Assembly (NCBI GenBank): GCA_933228895.1
Contig: OW121854.1
Span: forward strand, 91,564,609-91,628,608
Direction of reading: 5' to 3'
Length of the DNA: 64,000 bases
DNA from: Platycnemis pennipes
Taxonomy: Eukaryota > Arthropoda > Insecta > Odonata > Platycnemididae
Shown here: positions 1-12,858 of the stretch, piece after piece
Layout of the letters: every line of letters begins with the position of its first letter
Numbering within the stretch: the stretch's first letter is position 1
Notes under the pieces: generated by a model
Seen by the model: only the letters and a program-made list of their open reading frames with translations
Told to the model about the DNA's origin: nothing
Database searches by the model: none
Position numbers and translations under genes: made by a program

Positions 1-2727
1 TGAGATATTCCATCACATTGCACGAGCGAGGCAGTGATGAATCATTAAATGCGAAGTGAACATGCAACTTGTAAGCTCAAGGAGATGACATTGTTTGACT
101 ATTCTTTGAGCTATATACATCAATAATAGAGTTATGCGTGTTTTTGGATGTTTATCCATTAACACGCCAACTCCCTGCGATCGTATAATGTAACATTTCG
201 ACAGACCGTCGCCTTCGAACTTTACGCAATATGCCTATCTACGGTCAAGCAAACTTAATGTGCGCCTAATTCCGATCTCAAAATTGGCTAGCATCCACTT
301 TACATTTTCCGGAAACAAAATTCCCCTTACAGGGAGGCAAGTGTAGTTCTGCTTGCTCGTACAATGAATTGGCTGTCTCATGACCACAATACGAAGTTAA
401 AATGATACCTGCGCTAAGAAAACACCATTATTGCAAAAGTTTCGCCATCAAAATAAAATATTTTCTCGAATGACTGAGATGATTGGACAACCATGATCAT
501 CGTAGAGCAAGCTCAGATTGTCACCCAAGTCATAGGTTCTAAAGAATCATAACAAAATGAAGTTATATAGAATCAATTGCTGCTATCCTGTTGTAAAATC
601 TTTCTCCCTATTCCACCATAAAAACTTTAATTAAACATGAGTTAATGGGGTATAATTCTACTCTAAGTCACATATTTAAATGTGATGGTAATTTGATAGA
701 AGAAACAATTTGGTAACTATTTCAGCATGTATGTAGGTACATCAGTTGATATGGAAGTGATATCACAATCATGCCCCCTAAATTGTAAAAATCTTCCTGG
801 AATTGAATGCTAATTATCACTATCCATCTTCAGTCATATATAGCTTCAAGGATGCATAGACCTCTGAAAAGAGCCTATACACCTCTCAAGTAGTTCCGAG
901 CAGCATTCCATCATGTTGGAACTTGAGGCCGTTGGAAAATAGAGGCGGCATGCATCCATATAAAGATACTATTCTTTAGACCCATACCTAGATAGCTAAC
1001 ATGATCTTTCAATCAACAGCCTTAATCAATGGGAAGAGGCCAGTTTCATATATGCACTACTATAACTTTTGACATCTCAGACTAACATTTCATGATGCAT
1101 GCATATCAGGCACCAGAAAACCATCACATGATGGACAGATCTTATTGAACATTCGCATGGCAAAAAAGCAAGGAAGAAAGGGCTTTTTAGAGTCACATTC
1201 CTTCCAAACTTCAGCATCCAGGAGGAAATTACCAAAATGCAAAATTACTATTGACCAAAACTAAAAGCAAGAAATTAGGTTCAACAAACACATTTAAAAA
1301 AGCACTCAGTACTTCATTTATTCTTGCAATGAAAAAGAAAAAAAGCAAGAGAAAATGGGAATCTAATTATTACTACACTCCATCCTGAAATCGTAGACAC
1401 GGGTCATCAACAAACCCGTTAACTATTCAATCTCTTGACTTAAACCACTAAACCAGAGGTCCATTTCACTGGCACTGGTAAAAACATCACCCCACTGCCA
1501 AGATATACCAAGGTGAGGTGACTCATCCCAAATCACTAACATCTGGTTCCGTTGAATTCAAGCCTCACAGGAGCAAACTTAAAAGTACACTTCCAAATGT
1601 CAGTATCAATCAATTACCAGGTTACTGAAGCCCCATTAAGACGTAGGTTACAAATACTTCCCGTACACTGATTGGTGGAGTTATGAATGGCAGCCAGGTA
1701 TTCAATTCACAATTCTGGGCATGTTCTGAGCACACACAAAAGCATGGTCTGATTCACTTGTGTAAAGCCCCTAATATTTCATACAAAATCTGTACAATAT
1801 AAATCAACCAAAGACTTGCACTTTGCTGACACTCTTGGGGCAAACATGCAGCCCCATCAAACTGTACAACTATTCAAAATCAAATTCACAACCAAAAGTG
1901 TCTAAAATTCTAAATAGCACAAGATTTCTCCAGTCTTGAGAATCGTATAAATAGGATAACAAATGATATGGTAACATAAATTACCAACCAATCACATCCA
2001 GCCAACACTATTTGAGAATCTTGCTTCACATTCAGGTAAGCTTTCAAATGAACTTAATCCTTGCATTAATTACATTTTATTTCGTCCTTTAAATAGAGAT
2101 TAAGATACAACCTTAAATTATTCAATACAAAAGAAATAACAGAAATGAGTGAGTCTACCTAAAATACTACACTTGCTTAAATTACTCACTGTTGGCAGAA
2201 TGAACTCAATTTGTCACCAGAACATCCATACAAAAATAAGAAAGTAAATATCAGTCACAAGGTATCATTCACATATCACGAAATCAACTCTCCATCACAC
2301 CCTTATGAGTAAATAGTTAATTTTACATGGCGCAATCAGGGCATGGAAAGTACACTTCTCCAGTAGTCGTTGAATACATAATATATTCCATGATTACAAT
2401 GGTAAAGAATTGTCGTAAGCAAACAAAGCAACTAATTTTGACCGGATTTAGCACACCTGTACAATTTGCAAAGAGAAAAAATGGGATGCCTATTTCATAG
2501 ATCCAATCCCAACTTCTGGAGCCATTTAGTCTTTGACATGCACATCACATATTCGCCGGTGAAGGGTAAGCTCCCTAACAGTAATAACTGTCAGAACATG
2601 TCAATCAAAACAAATCGCATTTGAACAATGCCCGGGCAAAAAAGTCGATCCCTCACACAGGCAAGGCAATATGTCCTACAGAGAAATCCGAGTAAAACTT
2701 ATTGGTTCATAAGTATTGTTCGTAGAA
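1..2727. other. akirin 3' UTR and downstream non-coding DNA
   Basis: No open reading frame with recognisable protein similarity was found here on either strand. The part nearest 2727 is expected to be the akirin 3' UTR (minus strand). Candidate polyadenylation signals on the minus strand (TTTATT read on the plus strand) lie near 2088 and 1318, but I cannot choose between them. A weak tRNA-like A-box string occurs on the minus strand near 1460-1440 with no convincing B box, so it is at best a decayed SINE. Confidence 0.6.
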
Positions 2728-3913
2728 TTAAGAGAGGTCTGAAAATAAGAACAAAGGGTTAGATATTAACATCATTTCATCACGTAATAAACAAACAAAT
2801 TTCGTGCTACTGACAGAACAGTTTCACGGATAAGTAAACTCACAGCTAGGTGCCGCTGATGTTTCAAAACGCTTCTGGAGTTGATCATAGGTAAATTTCA
2901 CAAAAGCATCATACTGCTCGGCCAACTTGAGTGTTAGCACTCGATCATACTCCTCACGGATGTGAATTTCCCGTTCTCTTAGCATTCTCTCGCAAATCAG
3001 GCCCACCTTAAGAGTAAAACGACATTTACATTAGCAACCACAACACAACACAACTACCTCAACCTAACTTGGGCTATTTCCGCTGTATAATTAACCTGAG
3101 AACATGTTTGTATTACCTATGACACACTATTTCAATGAATTTCAACTACGGCTACATGAAGTCCAACCCTTATGAGGGAGAACGTCATCATCTATTTATG
3201 TGAGATTGCAATTCATGACAAATGAACACCTGAGACATGAGTGTCTTACCTATGTCATGAGTAACACATTCGGGAAACTTAAATTTTACTCTTAACGGAT
3301 TGCAAACTATTTATCACCAACATAAAATATATAATTATACTTAAGGGTCATAATAACCTGTCTAAAGGTGAATAGCGGTTTCTCTTTAGAGCTGGAAGGC
3401 ATTGTCGACAGAGTTGATATGCTGGTTGATGGTGACCAAGATTGGTGACCCTCCATTGGGTTAGGAGCCTCTATTTGATGTGTAGGCGATGAAGATGAGG
3501 AGTCACTGCTAGTTCCTTCTGGTTGAGGGTAAAAATGCAATTGTTTTCGCCGATGAAGGCGCCTTATTTCTTCACGGATATTTGCAGCCATTTTTTCTGC
3601 AAAATCAATTTTATGCCTTCAACGTAGTAACCAGCCAATTCCAAATAATCAGCCCTCAGACAACACGAATATTCTTTTGAAGTTAATCCATATTCCCTCA
3701 ACACGACACGACATAGATGATAATTATTTTTATTTACTTACCTGGCGTCAATTTGGGAGATACTTGGCCGAAAGGTGAAGGGTTAATTTCATGTTGTTTA
3801 GTTGGAGGCGTTTTTGGAGAAACACACATAGGAACACATCTCCTTCTTTTGCTAGGCCTTCCATTGTGCACTGGATCGAAATCCAAGGTTCGTTTTAGAG
3901 TTGCACAGGCCAT
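2728..3913 (-). CDS. akirin: Akirin, complete gene, 4 coding exons
   Basis: Akirin is a small nuclear protein that bridges transcription factors such as NF-kB/Relish or Twist to SWI/SNF chromatin remodellers in innate immunity and development. Coding exons (minus strand) are 3913-3742, 3596-3358, 3006-2844 and 2738-2728, total 585 nt, 194 aa, within the usual akirin size of about 185-200 aa. The start [11 protein letters not shown] is the family N-terminus. The basic nuclear localisation signal KRRR is at residues 22-25. The middle exon carries [14 protein letters not shown], and [19 protein letters not shown] spans the exon 2/3 border. The C-terminus ends SYLS (191-194), matching the conserved SYVS-like end. 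All donors and acceptors are GT/AG: CAG|GTAAGT after exon 1, CAG|GT after exon 2, AGCT|GTGAGT after exon 3, TTTTCAG|AC before exon 4. Without the 11-nt last exon the frame would run into intron and lose the conserved tail. Confidence 0.97.
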
Positions 3914-6650
3914 TGCTTCAGGCTGAACGAAGCTACCGTTGCAAGAACTGGGAGTCGACTATGATGTAATCACTGACATATGAAGGGAATAATATGCGTA
4001 GAAGAAATAAAGCTTCACTTCTGTGCAGTATAACTGCTTGACAGATGGAAAACTTCTCCGATGTTTAAGGATTTCATCCGTGAATTCTGCCACCGCACTA
4101 CACCCAGAATCAATATGGCTACCAAACCAATAGTATCGTACGTATCGTACACAGGAGAATGGTCGAAGTTTAAACGGTTTAAATGCCCATCTAGTTCCAA
4201 CTCTCGCCTGTAGGTAGTGCAGCACTTACTTTTAAAGTTCTATAGAGTGTCAAAACAAAGCTCTATAAAATTTATAATTGACCATTGAATGAATTTGTGC
4301 AATTTTTACGTGTTATTCCCAAAATACTTATCAAATCAAAAATGCTGGGCATAAATAGAGAAAAAGGTTCGTAGGCAAAAACGTCTGTAATAATTGTGCA
4401 TGTTGGTAGCACTGAGAGCGATTGCGATGTAATATTACTCATTACCCAGTTATTCGTTACTTGAAAATACTATTTTATGTATCCATCATTTTTATCTAGC
4501 CGTAGACTGCCTCTATATGCACACTACTCCGATAATACTGCCAAAGCGTCTGTAGTACTAGTCTTCTTTTTTAAACTGTAGTATCTAACTGGTCAACGGT
4601 TTTTTCGTATTTCAAAAGGATTTAAAGTTTTCACTAGGGATCAGAATCGGGTCAGGTCTGAGCCCTGTGTATTCATGGCCCTGTGTTTACTTAATGCTTG
4701 CTACGGCATGTGCACCACGGCAATTGGCATACATTTTGAGAATTTTAGGGAGAAAAAACTTCCCAATGAACCATATGAAAGAGGAGCGAAATTTCAGTCT
4801 CCCCGTTTAAGCGAAGATGACTTGGGCAAATGCTTAGAGCGGTTTTACCAGTTAAATAGTTAAAAAATTGTAATGGTAGTTCAAGTTCATGGAGATTAAT
4901 TTTTCTCTTTGCACAATTTAAATGTTCCACTGAATCTATGCATACCTTTGAAGAGGTGAAATCCCAAATAGTAAAGCCAGTTGGAAACCAACTGGTGAAA
5001 TTCACCAGTGTGCAAGCCTTAATCCAGTCCAAATCTGGAATCCAACTGGATTCTAGCTGTGCTTTTTACATGATTCCAACTGGAATTCAGCTACATTTCA
5101 AGCTAATGTTCCAGGCTGTCTCAACCAGCTGGATACAGACTTAACTAGTCTAACTAGGGCTTGCTATCTGGGATTAACAAACATGGGACATGGCCCAGAT
5201 GGAAAAAATATATAGCACCCGCTTAATAAACCTGATGCAAGACACGTCAAGTAACACCTCAATAGGAAATGTTGAGATTATCTAATTATTAGGTATACCT
5301 AATAATTATATATGTATCAATTTGATATTTTAGACCCCGATTGGTAGGGAGTATAAAAAATAGGACTCAACTGGGGTAAGGCAGGCAAGAAAGTGGGCAG
5401 TGAAAAGCACAATGCTTGAGTGATTTAGTTGACAGCAGTCCACAGGTTGCAAGGACACCTTGATTTTTAATGGTACTTTTCTAGCTAAATAGGAGTTTTC
5501 AAGCATTCATTTGAAAGTCTATCCACATACCCTCCTGAACAACTAAATGAAAATATACCTCGCAAGCTAACTTAATGGTTTGACCCTGCTTCAGGCTTGC
5601 ATTATTGTAGTCATAAATATTAAACAATCAACTGGAAGCACAGGTCGAGTATCACCCCTTGTGGTCTAAAAGATTTAATTTCTCATGCCATATGGGGTTT
5701 TGGCTGCAAATGGGGTTTACTCTTAGCAATCAAACAATGCAACGCCTTGAGAGCTATGGTTTCCATAATCTAACCAGTACCTTAACTGGTAGATAACTTA
5801 TCAATCTCTCTACTTAGCCAACCATCTCCACTCCTTAAACCATGCCAAACTTACTTATTCACATTACCAGTCAACAAAAAAGCCTCCAATATTCACAATA
5901 TCAAGATTCTTGGATAAACAATTCCAACCTCAATATAAGTTTTCTAGAATCAGTTTTTTATACTCTTGCTCTTAGACCCCTCTTTGCAGACACCTTTTTC
6001 AGTGCAACCCTTCACCCCATTTTCTCACTACATTTCCATTTAAAATGCATTCCTTTCAATTAAAGATTTCAGCCATTATATTATCAACTTATATTCTGGT
6101 GTTTCTAAAACTACAGAAACTTATTTAACAGCATCTTCATGTACCTATTTAAAATATGCACACAATATCTATTATTTGACTGCAGTCCCTTTGTAGACTA
6201 GCTAACTTTAACTCTCAAGAATTTTTCTGAGTACAAATAGAAAACCATTTTAGTGTATACTCCTGTCTCCTATCACACCTGTCATTGCAGATTTCAGTTC
6301 CCATCCACTATCTTCCATCCTTTATTGCACCATCTGATTAAAATGTTTCTGATAAGACCTCATCTTTTCAATCAATTCTTATCTAACCCTTTTGCTGTGA
6401 AAATCAACAATAGTAGGCTACATTTTTATCCTCTGGAACATGCTCATCAAATTTATCCACGGTCTCGAAAAAACATTTTTGTTACACGCTCTAACCTACT
6501 GAAGTCTCTTCTTCTGAGAACAAGCATTGGAAGGCCCTGTGCTTCGACTTATGTGCAGAAGTAGGAAGTTATACAAAATGAGTTGCTGTGGTACAGTGCC
6601 ACATGAAGCTTAAATATTACTATTTTGATTTTTCAGTGTTTAAATGACAT
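3914..6650. other. Upstream of akirin; non-coding
   Basis: The akirin 5' UTR and promoter should lie just above 3913, but no clear TATA box or initiator was recognised. The rest has only short ORFs without family resemblance. The stretch 4970-5135 is described separately. The segment 5820-6560 is pyrimidine-rich on the plus strand and gives serine/leucine-rich spurious ORFs. Confidence 0.5.
4970..5135. repeat. Cluster of CCAACTGG palindromic motifs
   Basis: A perfect small hairpin CCAGTTGG-AAA-CCAACTGG lies at 4977-4995. CCAACTGG recurs near 5041 and 5074, and related CCAG/CTGG words follow up to about 5130. It could be a decayed foldback element or a chance low-complexity patch. No target-site duplication was found. 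Confidence 0.35.
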
Positions 6651-6654
6651 TTCC

Positions 6655-9045
6655 CCTTCCCCATGGACTACGCCTTGTCGTGGTGGGATTGGGGCTTGCG
6701 TGTTCCCGTGAGCCCTAGAGCTGCACTGGTGGGAGCAACTAATATTGCTCCTGGTAGGGTCACCCATGCCAGATAGTTCGAAGGGTAAGAGCCTGAAAAA
6801 AGGTAGTCCATGTACCGTACTCGCAGCGTCTGTTCCTCAGTGAGGTGGCTGTGAGAAGGCGTCTGACCCCAGTGGGGTGGCCTATCAAGTGATGGTGTCA
6901 TGTTAAAAACACTATTGAAGCAGGCAATGGGAAACCACTTCAATTAAACTCTCCCAAAACACAATGGACTTGCAAAATAGAGAATTGATTCCTGGCAACT
7001 ACGGGGCCTGGGACCAAATTAGTGGGACGGGTGTCGTGACTGGCAGCAGGGTAAGCAAGGTCTCTGCGATCGTCATCTCACGAAATCTTTGCACGAAAAG
7101 AAAGACAGCAGCAGCGGCGGCAAAGAAGAAACCAGAGAAGAGAGAAACAATGTTAAGGATCGGGACATGGAACATTAGGAGGATGTTAAGGGCACGAAAA
7201 CTAGAAAACTTTAAGCGTGAAATGGAGAGGGGAGAGATCGATTTGTTGGGATTAAGCGAAGTAAGATGGAGAGACCAGGGGGCCTTCTGAATTGAAAAGT
7301 ACAGGATTATATACAGTGGTGGGGAAGAAAGCTAGCAGGAAGTAGCAGTTGTATTAAATGCTACATAAGGAAAAAGGGTATTGAATGTGGAACAGGTAAG
7401 CGATGGAATACTAGCTATCGAAATCGAAGCTGGCAAATGTAGTCATAGTACAGGTATACATGATGATAGGGGACATAGAGAAGAAAAAGTAGATGAAGCA
7501 TATGACCAGTTGGAAGAATTAATCAGGAAAGTAAAGGGCAGGAAGAACCTAATTGGGAATTGGAATGCTGTAGTAGGGGAAGGGAGGGACGGAAGTGAAG
7601 TAGGGGAGTATGGTCTGGGCATAAGGAATGACCAGGGCGAGAAATCAGTGGAGTTCTTTCTGTAGGATGAACAATTTAGTGATTACTAACATGTGGTTTA
7701 AACACCACCCTAAGCATAGGCACACATGGAAAATGCTGGAGGATACTGGGAGGTACCAACTAGACTACTAAAAAGGTTGAAAGTAGGAAGGAAAATAAAA
7801 AATTGGGATGCAGGAGTACTGTTCAGAGGGAATATTAGGAGATATTGGATAGATGCATGAGGGAAGAGGAACAATAGATGAAGGGTGGGAAATGATAAAG
7901 ACAGGTATAAAAGAAGCAGCTGAGAAAACGATAGGAACAGTAGACGCTAGGAGGATCAAGAAACCATGAGTAACAGCGGAAATGATGGAAAGGATCGAGG
8001 AAAGAAGGAAATGGAAAAATGTAAATACAGAGCTTAGGCAAAAGGCTTTATAAGGAGATTAACAATAGGTTTAGGAGAGAAACAAAGAGAGCAAAAGAAA
8101 AGTGGTGGAGTGGGCAATGTGAGGAGATGGAGAGACTTCAGAGAGAAGGAGAAATAGGCAGTCTGCACTCAAAGGTTAGAATGTAACCGCGAATCAAGAA
8201 AGGGAAAACAGTCCCGTGCATCAAAGACAGAAGGGGAAATTTAGCAATGAAACCAGAGGAAATCTGGCATCATTGGAGGGAATATGTTGACGAACTGTAT
8301 GATAGCGAAATTAGGCCTAGGAACTTGGGCATAGAAGAGGAAAAGGATGTAGATCAGGATGACGTGGGCCCCGGAATACTGGATAGTGATATAGAGAAGG
8401 CACTGCGAGAAATGAAGGCAGGTAAAGTGGTGGGGGCAGATAACATTCCAGCTGAGCTTCTGAAAAACCTGGGAAGAGGGGGAAGGGGCAGATTTTATGA
8501 ACTTGTTCGTAGAATATACGAGGAGGGGGCTTGGCCGGAGGATTTTGTAAAAACCGTGCTGATACGTATACCAAAAATGAGGGTGACAAAAGAATGTGAA
8601 GACTATAGAACGATAAGTTTGATTTCTCTTGCGGCAAAGGTAGTGCTTAGAATCCTCAATAGGAGAATGGAAAAGAGAGCAAATGAATTCCTAGGCGAGG
8701 ATCAGTTTGGATTTCGGAAGGGCAGGGCCACTGGGGATGCGATTGCAGTGATAAGAATACTAGTGGAAAGGAATCTAGAATACAATCAGGATGTATTCCC
8801 GTTCTTTGTTGATTTCGAAAAGGCATTTGACAGAGTGAGGTGGGACAAGTTAATGGAAATATCGCGGAAGATAGCAGCAGACTGGAGAGACAGGAGGCTG
8901 ATTCAGAATTTATACATGGCGCAGAAGGCACAAGTGAGAGTAGACGATGGAGAATCGGATTGGGCCACAATAGGGAGGGGAGCTAGGCAGGGCTGTCCAT
9001 TATCACCGCTGTTTTCAACATATACTCGGAGGAAATGGTGTATCA
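6655..9045 (+). pseudogene. Non-LTR retrotransposon relic (APE endonuclease + RT), truncated
   Basis: A GC-richer 5' UTR-like segment (6655-6960) precedes an endonuclease reading that starts LRIGTWNIRRML (about 7150) and continues to LLGLSEVRW. A GNWNAVVG stretch near 7553 corresponds to the GDFNAxxG motif of apurinic-type LINE endonucleases. Stops and frame changes at about 7288 and between 7670 and 8245 break it. An uninterrupted 272-codon stretch (8247-9062) carries the reverse transcriptase: KAGKVVGADNIPAELLK, then FRKGRATGDAI, the FFVDFEKAFDRVRW box and GARQGCPLSPLF. The reading is lost just before the catalytic FADD box, so the 3' half is missing and the copy is dead. It is related to, but not the same subfamily as, the copy at 11880-12858. 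It is of the LINE type often annotated in insects as craniofacial development protein 2-like or F52C9.6-like. Confidence 0.88.
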
Positions 9046-9542
9046 AACTTAAGTATCTTGAGTGAGTATCAAACTTATTTAAGTATCAAACAGAGATAAC
9101 CTTGCCATGTTTTACGCTCTTTTCTATAAACCTTGAGGGTAGAGTTTTTAGATTTTTCCATGGAGCAGCAGTTTATTTGCTCAGCAACACTAAAGATGAA
9201 TTGACATCACTTAGCTCCCTTAGAAAGACAATGGGCATGTGTTATAACCATTAACCATGTTTGCATCGTGTGCAGCTTTTCTATTCCTCAAACTAGAAAT
9301 CGCCAAGGTAATTGCTAGACCTATAATATTCAGTGGTGGTTCTAGCATAAATATAATGAAGCTTAAGGTTCAGGGCCCCTAATCATGGAAATGTGCCTCT
9401 GAAGCATCTTATATTTTTCTTATTTTTGCCTCGAGTCCCTTGCAAGGGCAGCAAGAACCTTTGCCTCTAGTAATTTGTTACCCTGCTGTTATTGGTTGTA
9501 AAGGAGACCCCATAGCTGTTCATCATTTTTATATAGATGGCT
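9046..9542. other. Non-coding spacer
   Basis: Nothing recognisable except a short direct repeat of the word AAGTATCAAAC near 9050-9090, immediately after the truncated LINE. Confidence 0.4.
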
Positions 9543-9850
9543 TTTTCAGGAGTTTATGTCCTTAAGAAATGAAAAATTTTAACTATTTGGCCGACATTTC
9601 AGAAAATATACTTTTTCCTTCTTCAGGGCTTTATCTTTTGAGGTGAATTTGATTACAATTATTTAAACATTTATTTACATTCATCATTTGCAATTATTGA
9701 AACATTTTTTCAAATATTTACAAAATTGTATACAAATTCACCACAAAAGAACATTAAAGCCCTGATAAAGGAAAAAATATATTTTCCGAAACGTCATCCA
9801 AACAATTAAAATTTTTCATTTTCTCAAGGACATAAACTCCTGAAAAATAC
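9543..9850. repeat. Foldback element, arms about 110 bp, with hammerhead-like cores
   Basis: The left arm (about 9543-9650, beginning TTTTCAGGAGTTTATGTCC) is a diverged inverted copy of the right arm (about 9736-9850, ending GGACATAAACTCCTGAAAA). The spacer is AT-rich. On the minus strand of the left arm, 9629-9590 reads GCC-CTGAAGA-(A/T hairpin)-GAAATGTC-GGC. On the plus strand of the right arm, 9762-9795 reads CTGATAA-(GGAAAA/TTTTCC hairpin)-GAAACGTC. This is the layout of a hammerhead ribozyme core with a minimal stem III. Confidence 0.7.
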
Positions 9851-9976
9851 CATTATATATTAAAATAGAGGTCTGGAAATAAGCTTACCAATTCATTATT
9901 TTTATTCCATTCCTTGATGATTTAGCTAGATATCAAAAGAAAAAATAAAGGGGAAAATGCATTAACATTTCAAAAA

Positions 9977-10123
9977 TACCATATTTTCCAGTTTATAAGA
10001 GCACTGGCATATAAGACACACCATGGTTTATATGGTGCATGGTCGTTGTGCCTCCATCTAAGACAGGTTGATTTTCCATATTTCTCTGGAAAAAACTGTC
10101 ATTTATAACCCAGAAAATAGTTA
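9977..10123. mobile_element. Short MITE with TIR (A)CCATATTTTCCAG
   Basis: The left end TACCATATTTTCCAGTTTAT and the inverted right end (TTATAACCCAGAAAATA, 10104-10120) form imperfect terminal inverted repeats. A second copy with the same termini is at 21102-21262, and a fragment (CATATAAGACC) lies near 38270. The termini resemble TA-target Tc1/mariner-type MITEs; that assignment is inference. Confidence 0.5.
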
Positions 10124-10560
10124 TCATAACTGATATTTATTACTGGTTTCAAGGGGTTCATAGTTAGCATGCACATACAAGGTTTACCTCAAATAACTTA
10201 CCTAGATGAGGTGAAAAATCGACCAGGTAGTCCAATGCAGTATAATTAATCAAGAAAAAAGTTACTCCAACTTTCAATGTGCACAGACTGCAGACAAAAT
10301 GCCATTATTTAACTCTAAAATATTTTCCTACCATTGAAAATGCGTATTAATTGAGTTACATGTTGAGGTATTCCAACTATTATGGTTCCAGCCATTAAAG
10401 AGTGCTTCTGCCTGTTTAGAGAAGCTAATATAACATACGTCATCCATTCATTATCATATAGAAATAATAAGATGGAAATGAAGTAATGAGTACTTGGAAA
10501 AAAAGCTGTTGATCATTTCCTGCTATTCACTTGCAATAAGTGTGGAAAATTCATGAGTTT

Positions 10561-11197
10561 CAGTTTTCAAATTAAAAATTTCCCATTGTTGGTTATGACA
10601 GAACAACCCTCCTTCACAGCCACCAGAGAGAAAATTTGAAAAACACCTTCACCAACAGAAGAATAACACTTGGCCTGCAATCCCATCAAAATATTTCTGA
10701 CAGAAGGGAGTGGAATGTGACCTGAAAGAGTACCTTGGGGCAAGTAACAGCTGTATTAATAAAAATAACCAGGCTAGGAATGGTTCCATAAAATTATCAA
10801 AAATTAATGTCACTTAATGAATCCCACTAAAATCTTTATTAATGACCTAGGTTTTGACAAGTCTACGTCATTATCAGGTCACTTTACTTCCATTTTCCTC
10901 CTATCCACCTTGTTATATGACGAATAACTTCAATACTCAGGACATATTTTAATGGAATTTACAAAGTGACCACAGATTTTCTGTAGAGTTGTAGCATTCA
11001 TCTCAGCTGTCTCCAACTACAGTTTATAAGTCTCACTAGCCTTGAGATGGTCAAACCAGTTGAAGCATAGGTTTGTTCAGGTTCCATTGGTCAAAATTCC
11101 TGGAGTCACTCCTTTGCTTTTTCAAATTCAAAATTTCCCATGGTTGGTTATGACACAACCCTCCATCAGAGCCACCAGAGGGAATATATGAAAAGAT
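10561..11197. repeat. Two diverged direct repeat copies (10561-10650, 11115-11197)
   Basis: Both copies share AAATTTCCCAT.GTTGGTTATGAC, ACAACCCTCC and AGCCACCAGAG in order, with about 15 percent differences. The function is unknown and they look like a dispersed repeat. Between them, 10844-10880 on the minus strand holds a further hammerhead-like core, CTGATAA-hairpin-AAAC-CTAGGTC. Confidence 0.5.
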
Positions 11198-11879
11198 TGA
11201 AGATGTCCTGGGAACTATGAAAGACAGGAGTCGACAGCCTGAGAATGGCAGATGGGATCTCAACTCACATCGACGTGGCCGTTATAACTACAACTACAAG
11301 ATAATGATAGTGCTAACTACTTCTTCAGCAACCATATAGGTATCCCATGCATTTGCCTTTGCTTTTACTAATGTTGGGTGCGCACAGTTCAGTCATCCTC
11401 TATCTCACCTTTTAACAAAAAGAGGACACTGGAAATCCCATACCTCAGCAATACTATGTAGCATTTGAATTACCATCTGTTCATGGCTGTGCACAGCAAA
11501 CTTCCCATTGTTATTACTTTTTATTCACTTCTAAATAATTTGCCTCTTAAAAAAACTGCCAATAGTTCTCAGAAGAACTCAATTTAAAATAGGAAGGAGA
11601 TCTGACTGCAATCATGGATGGACAGTGACTAAAAGATAATGTACACTAGATATTGGAGCTCCGTTTGAATACAGAAAGGGTCGCTGGTATCCAGTGGGTA
11701 ATAGCATTGCAACATAATCAGAAATTATATTCCTATCCAGCATGCTCAACATTTGGAAACACATATTTCTCTCAATTAACATAAAAGAATTTTCATCAAT
11801 GACACCCAAAGCATCTTCTACCAGAATCGAACACATAAAAAAGTGATAAGAATTTTAAAAGCTATGGATGCAATATTAT
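11198..11879. other. Non-coding spacer
   Basis: Only short ORFs without family resemblance were seen. The last 16 bases (11864-11879, ATGGATGCAATATTAT) are the left target-site duplication of the LINE that follows. Confidence 0.5.
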
Positions 11880-12858
11880 ACACAGTCTGTACAAAAACCA
11901 AGTTGCTGTGATTAAATCTGGACCCAGCTGTGAAGAGGCAAGAATAAGGAAAGGAGTGAGACAAGGCTGCGCACTGTCTCCCATAATTTTTAATGTTTAC
12001 ATCGAGAGAGCCATAAATGAAGTCAAGGAGAAGTGTTCTGGAGTGAAAATCCACGGAGAAACAATCAGTATGCTACGATTCGCTGATGACATAGCTCTCA
12101 TAGCAGAGACAGAGAAGGAGCTGAATAAGATGCTAACGACCCTGGAAAGGACTATGGCCAGATATCAGCTGAAGATCAATAAGAAGAAGACTAAGATATT
12201 GGTGTGCAGCAAAAGAGAAGAGGCGAAAACCAACGTTAAACTAGGAAAACAAAAACTGGAAGAGGTGAAAGAGTTCTGTTACCTGGGAAGCAGAGTAACC
12301 AACGATGGACGAAGCAAGAAAGAAATAGTGAGTAGAATAGCCCAGGCAAAGAGGGCATTCTTTCAGAAGAAGAATCTACTTACAGCAGGAAATACAAGCA
12401 TAGAAGTAAGGAAACAGTTCATCAGAACATACATTTGGAGCATTTTTCTTTACGGCAGTGAATCATGGACGATGACAGCAGCGGAGAAGAAAAGGGTAGA
12501 AGCATTTGAAATGTGGTGTTACAGAAGAATGCTGAAGATTAAATGGATCGACCGAGTAAGCAACGAGGAAGTGCTAAGAAGAGTAGGAGAAAAGAGAAGT
12601 CTGCTGACAACTCTAAAAAGAAGAAGGGAAAACTTAATCGGTCATATCTTGAGACACGATGGCCTGATGAAGACTATCGTCGAGGGAAAAGTGAACGGGA
12701 AGATTGGAAAAGGCAGGCCTCGTATGAGACACATGGAACAGGTCATGAAGAATGTAAAAGAGAAGAATTACGTCACAATGAAAAGGTTGGCCGATAGAAG
12801 AAACGAGTGGAAAGCTGCGTCAAACCAATCCTAGGATTGTTGACCAATGATGATGATG
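11880..12858 (+). mobile_element. 5'-truncated LINE with intact RT C-terminal ORF (308 codons)
   Basis: The copy is flanked by a 16-bp duplication (ATGGATGCAATANTAT) at 11864-11879 and 12859-12874, with one mismatch. The reading starts inside the RT palm (LYKNQVAVIKSG...GVRQGCALSP), passes the catalytic FADD box (MLRFADDIALIAE, about 12075) and the thumb (YLGSRVTNDGRS), and ends in the conserved C-terminal region WIDRVSNEEVLRRV ... GKGRPR, with stop TAG at 12832. The 3' end is a GATGATGATG microsatellite-like tail, so the insertion used target-primed reverse transcription. The intact ORF and near-perfect duplication mark it as a fairly young insertion. Copies of the same family end lie at 59083-59367 (+) and 62882-63297 (-). 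Confidence 0.93.

Noticed and set aside
6253..6564. 103-codon plus-strand ORF
   Set aside because: Ser/Leu/His-rich with no recognisable domain, in pyrimidine-rich spacer; no splice or promoter support.
8317..8970. Two minus-strand ORFs of about 105 codons
   Set aside because: They are antisense shadows of the RT reading at 8247-9062.
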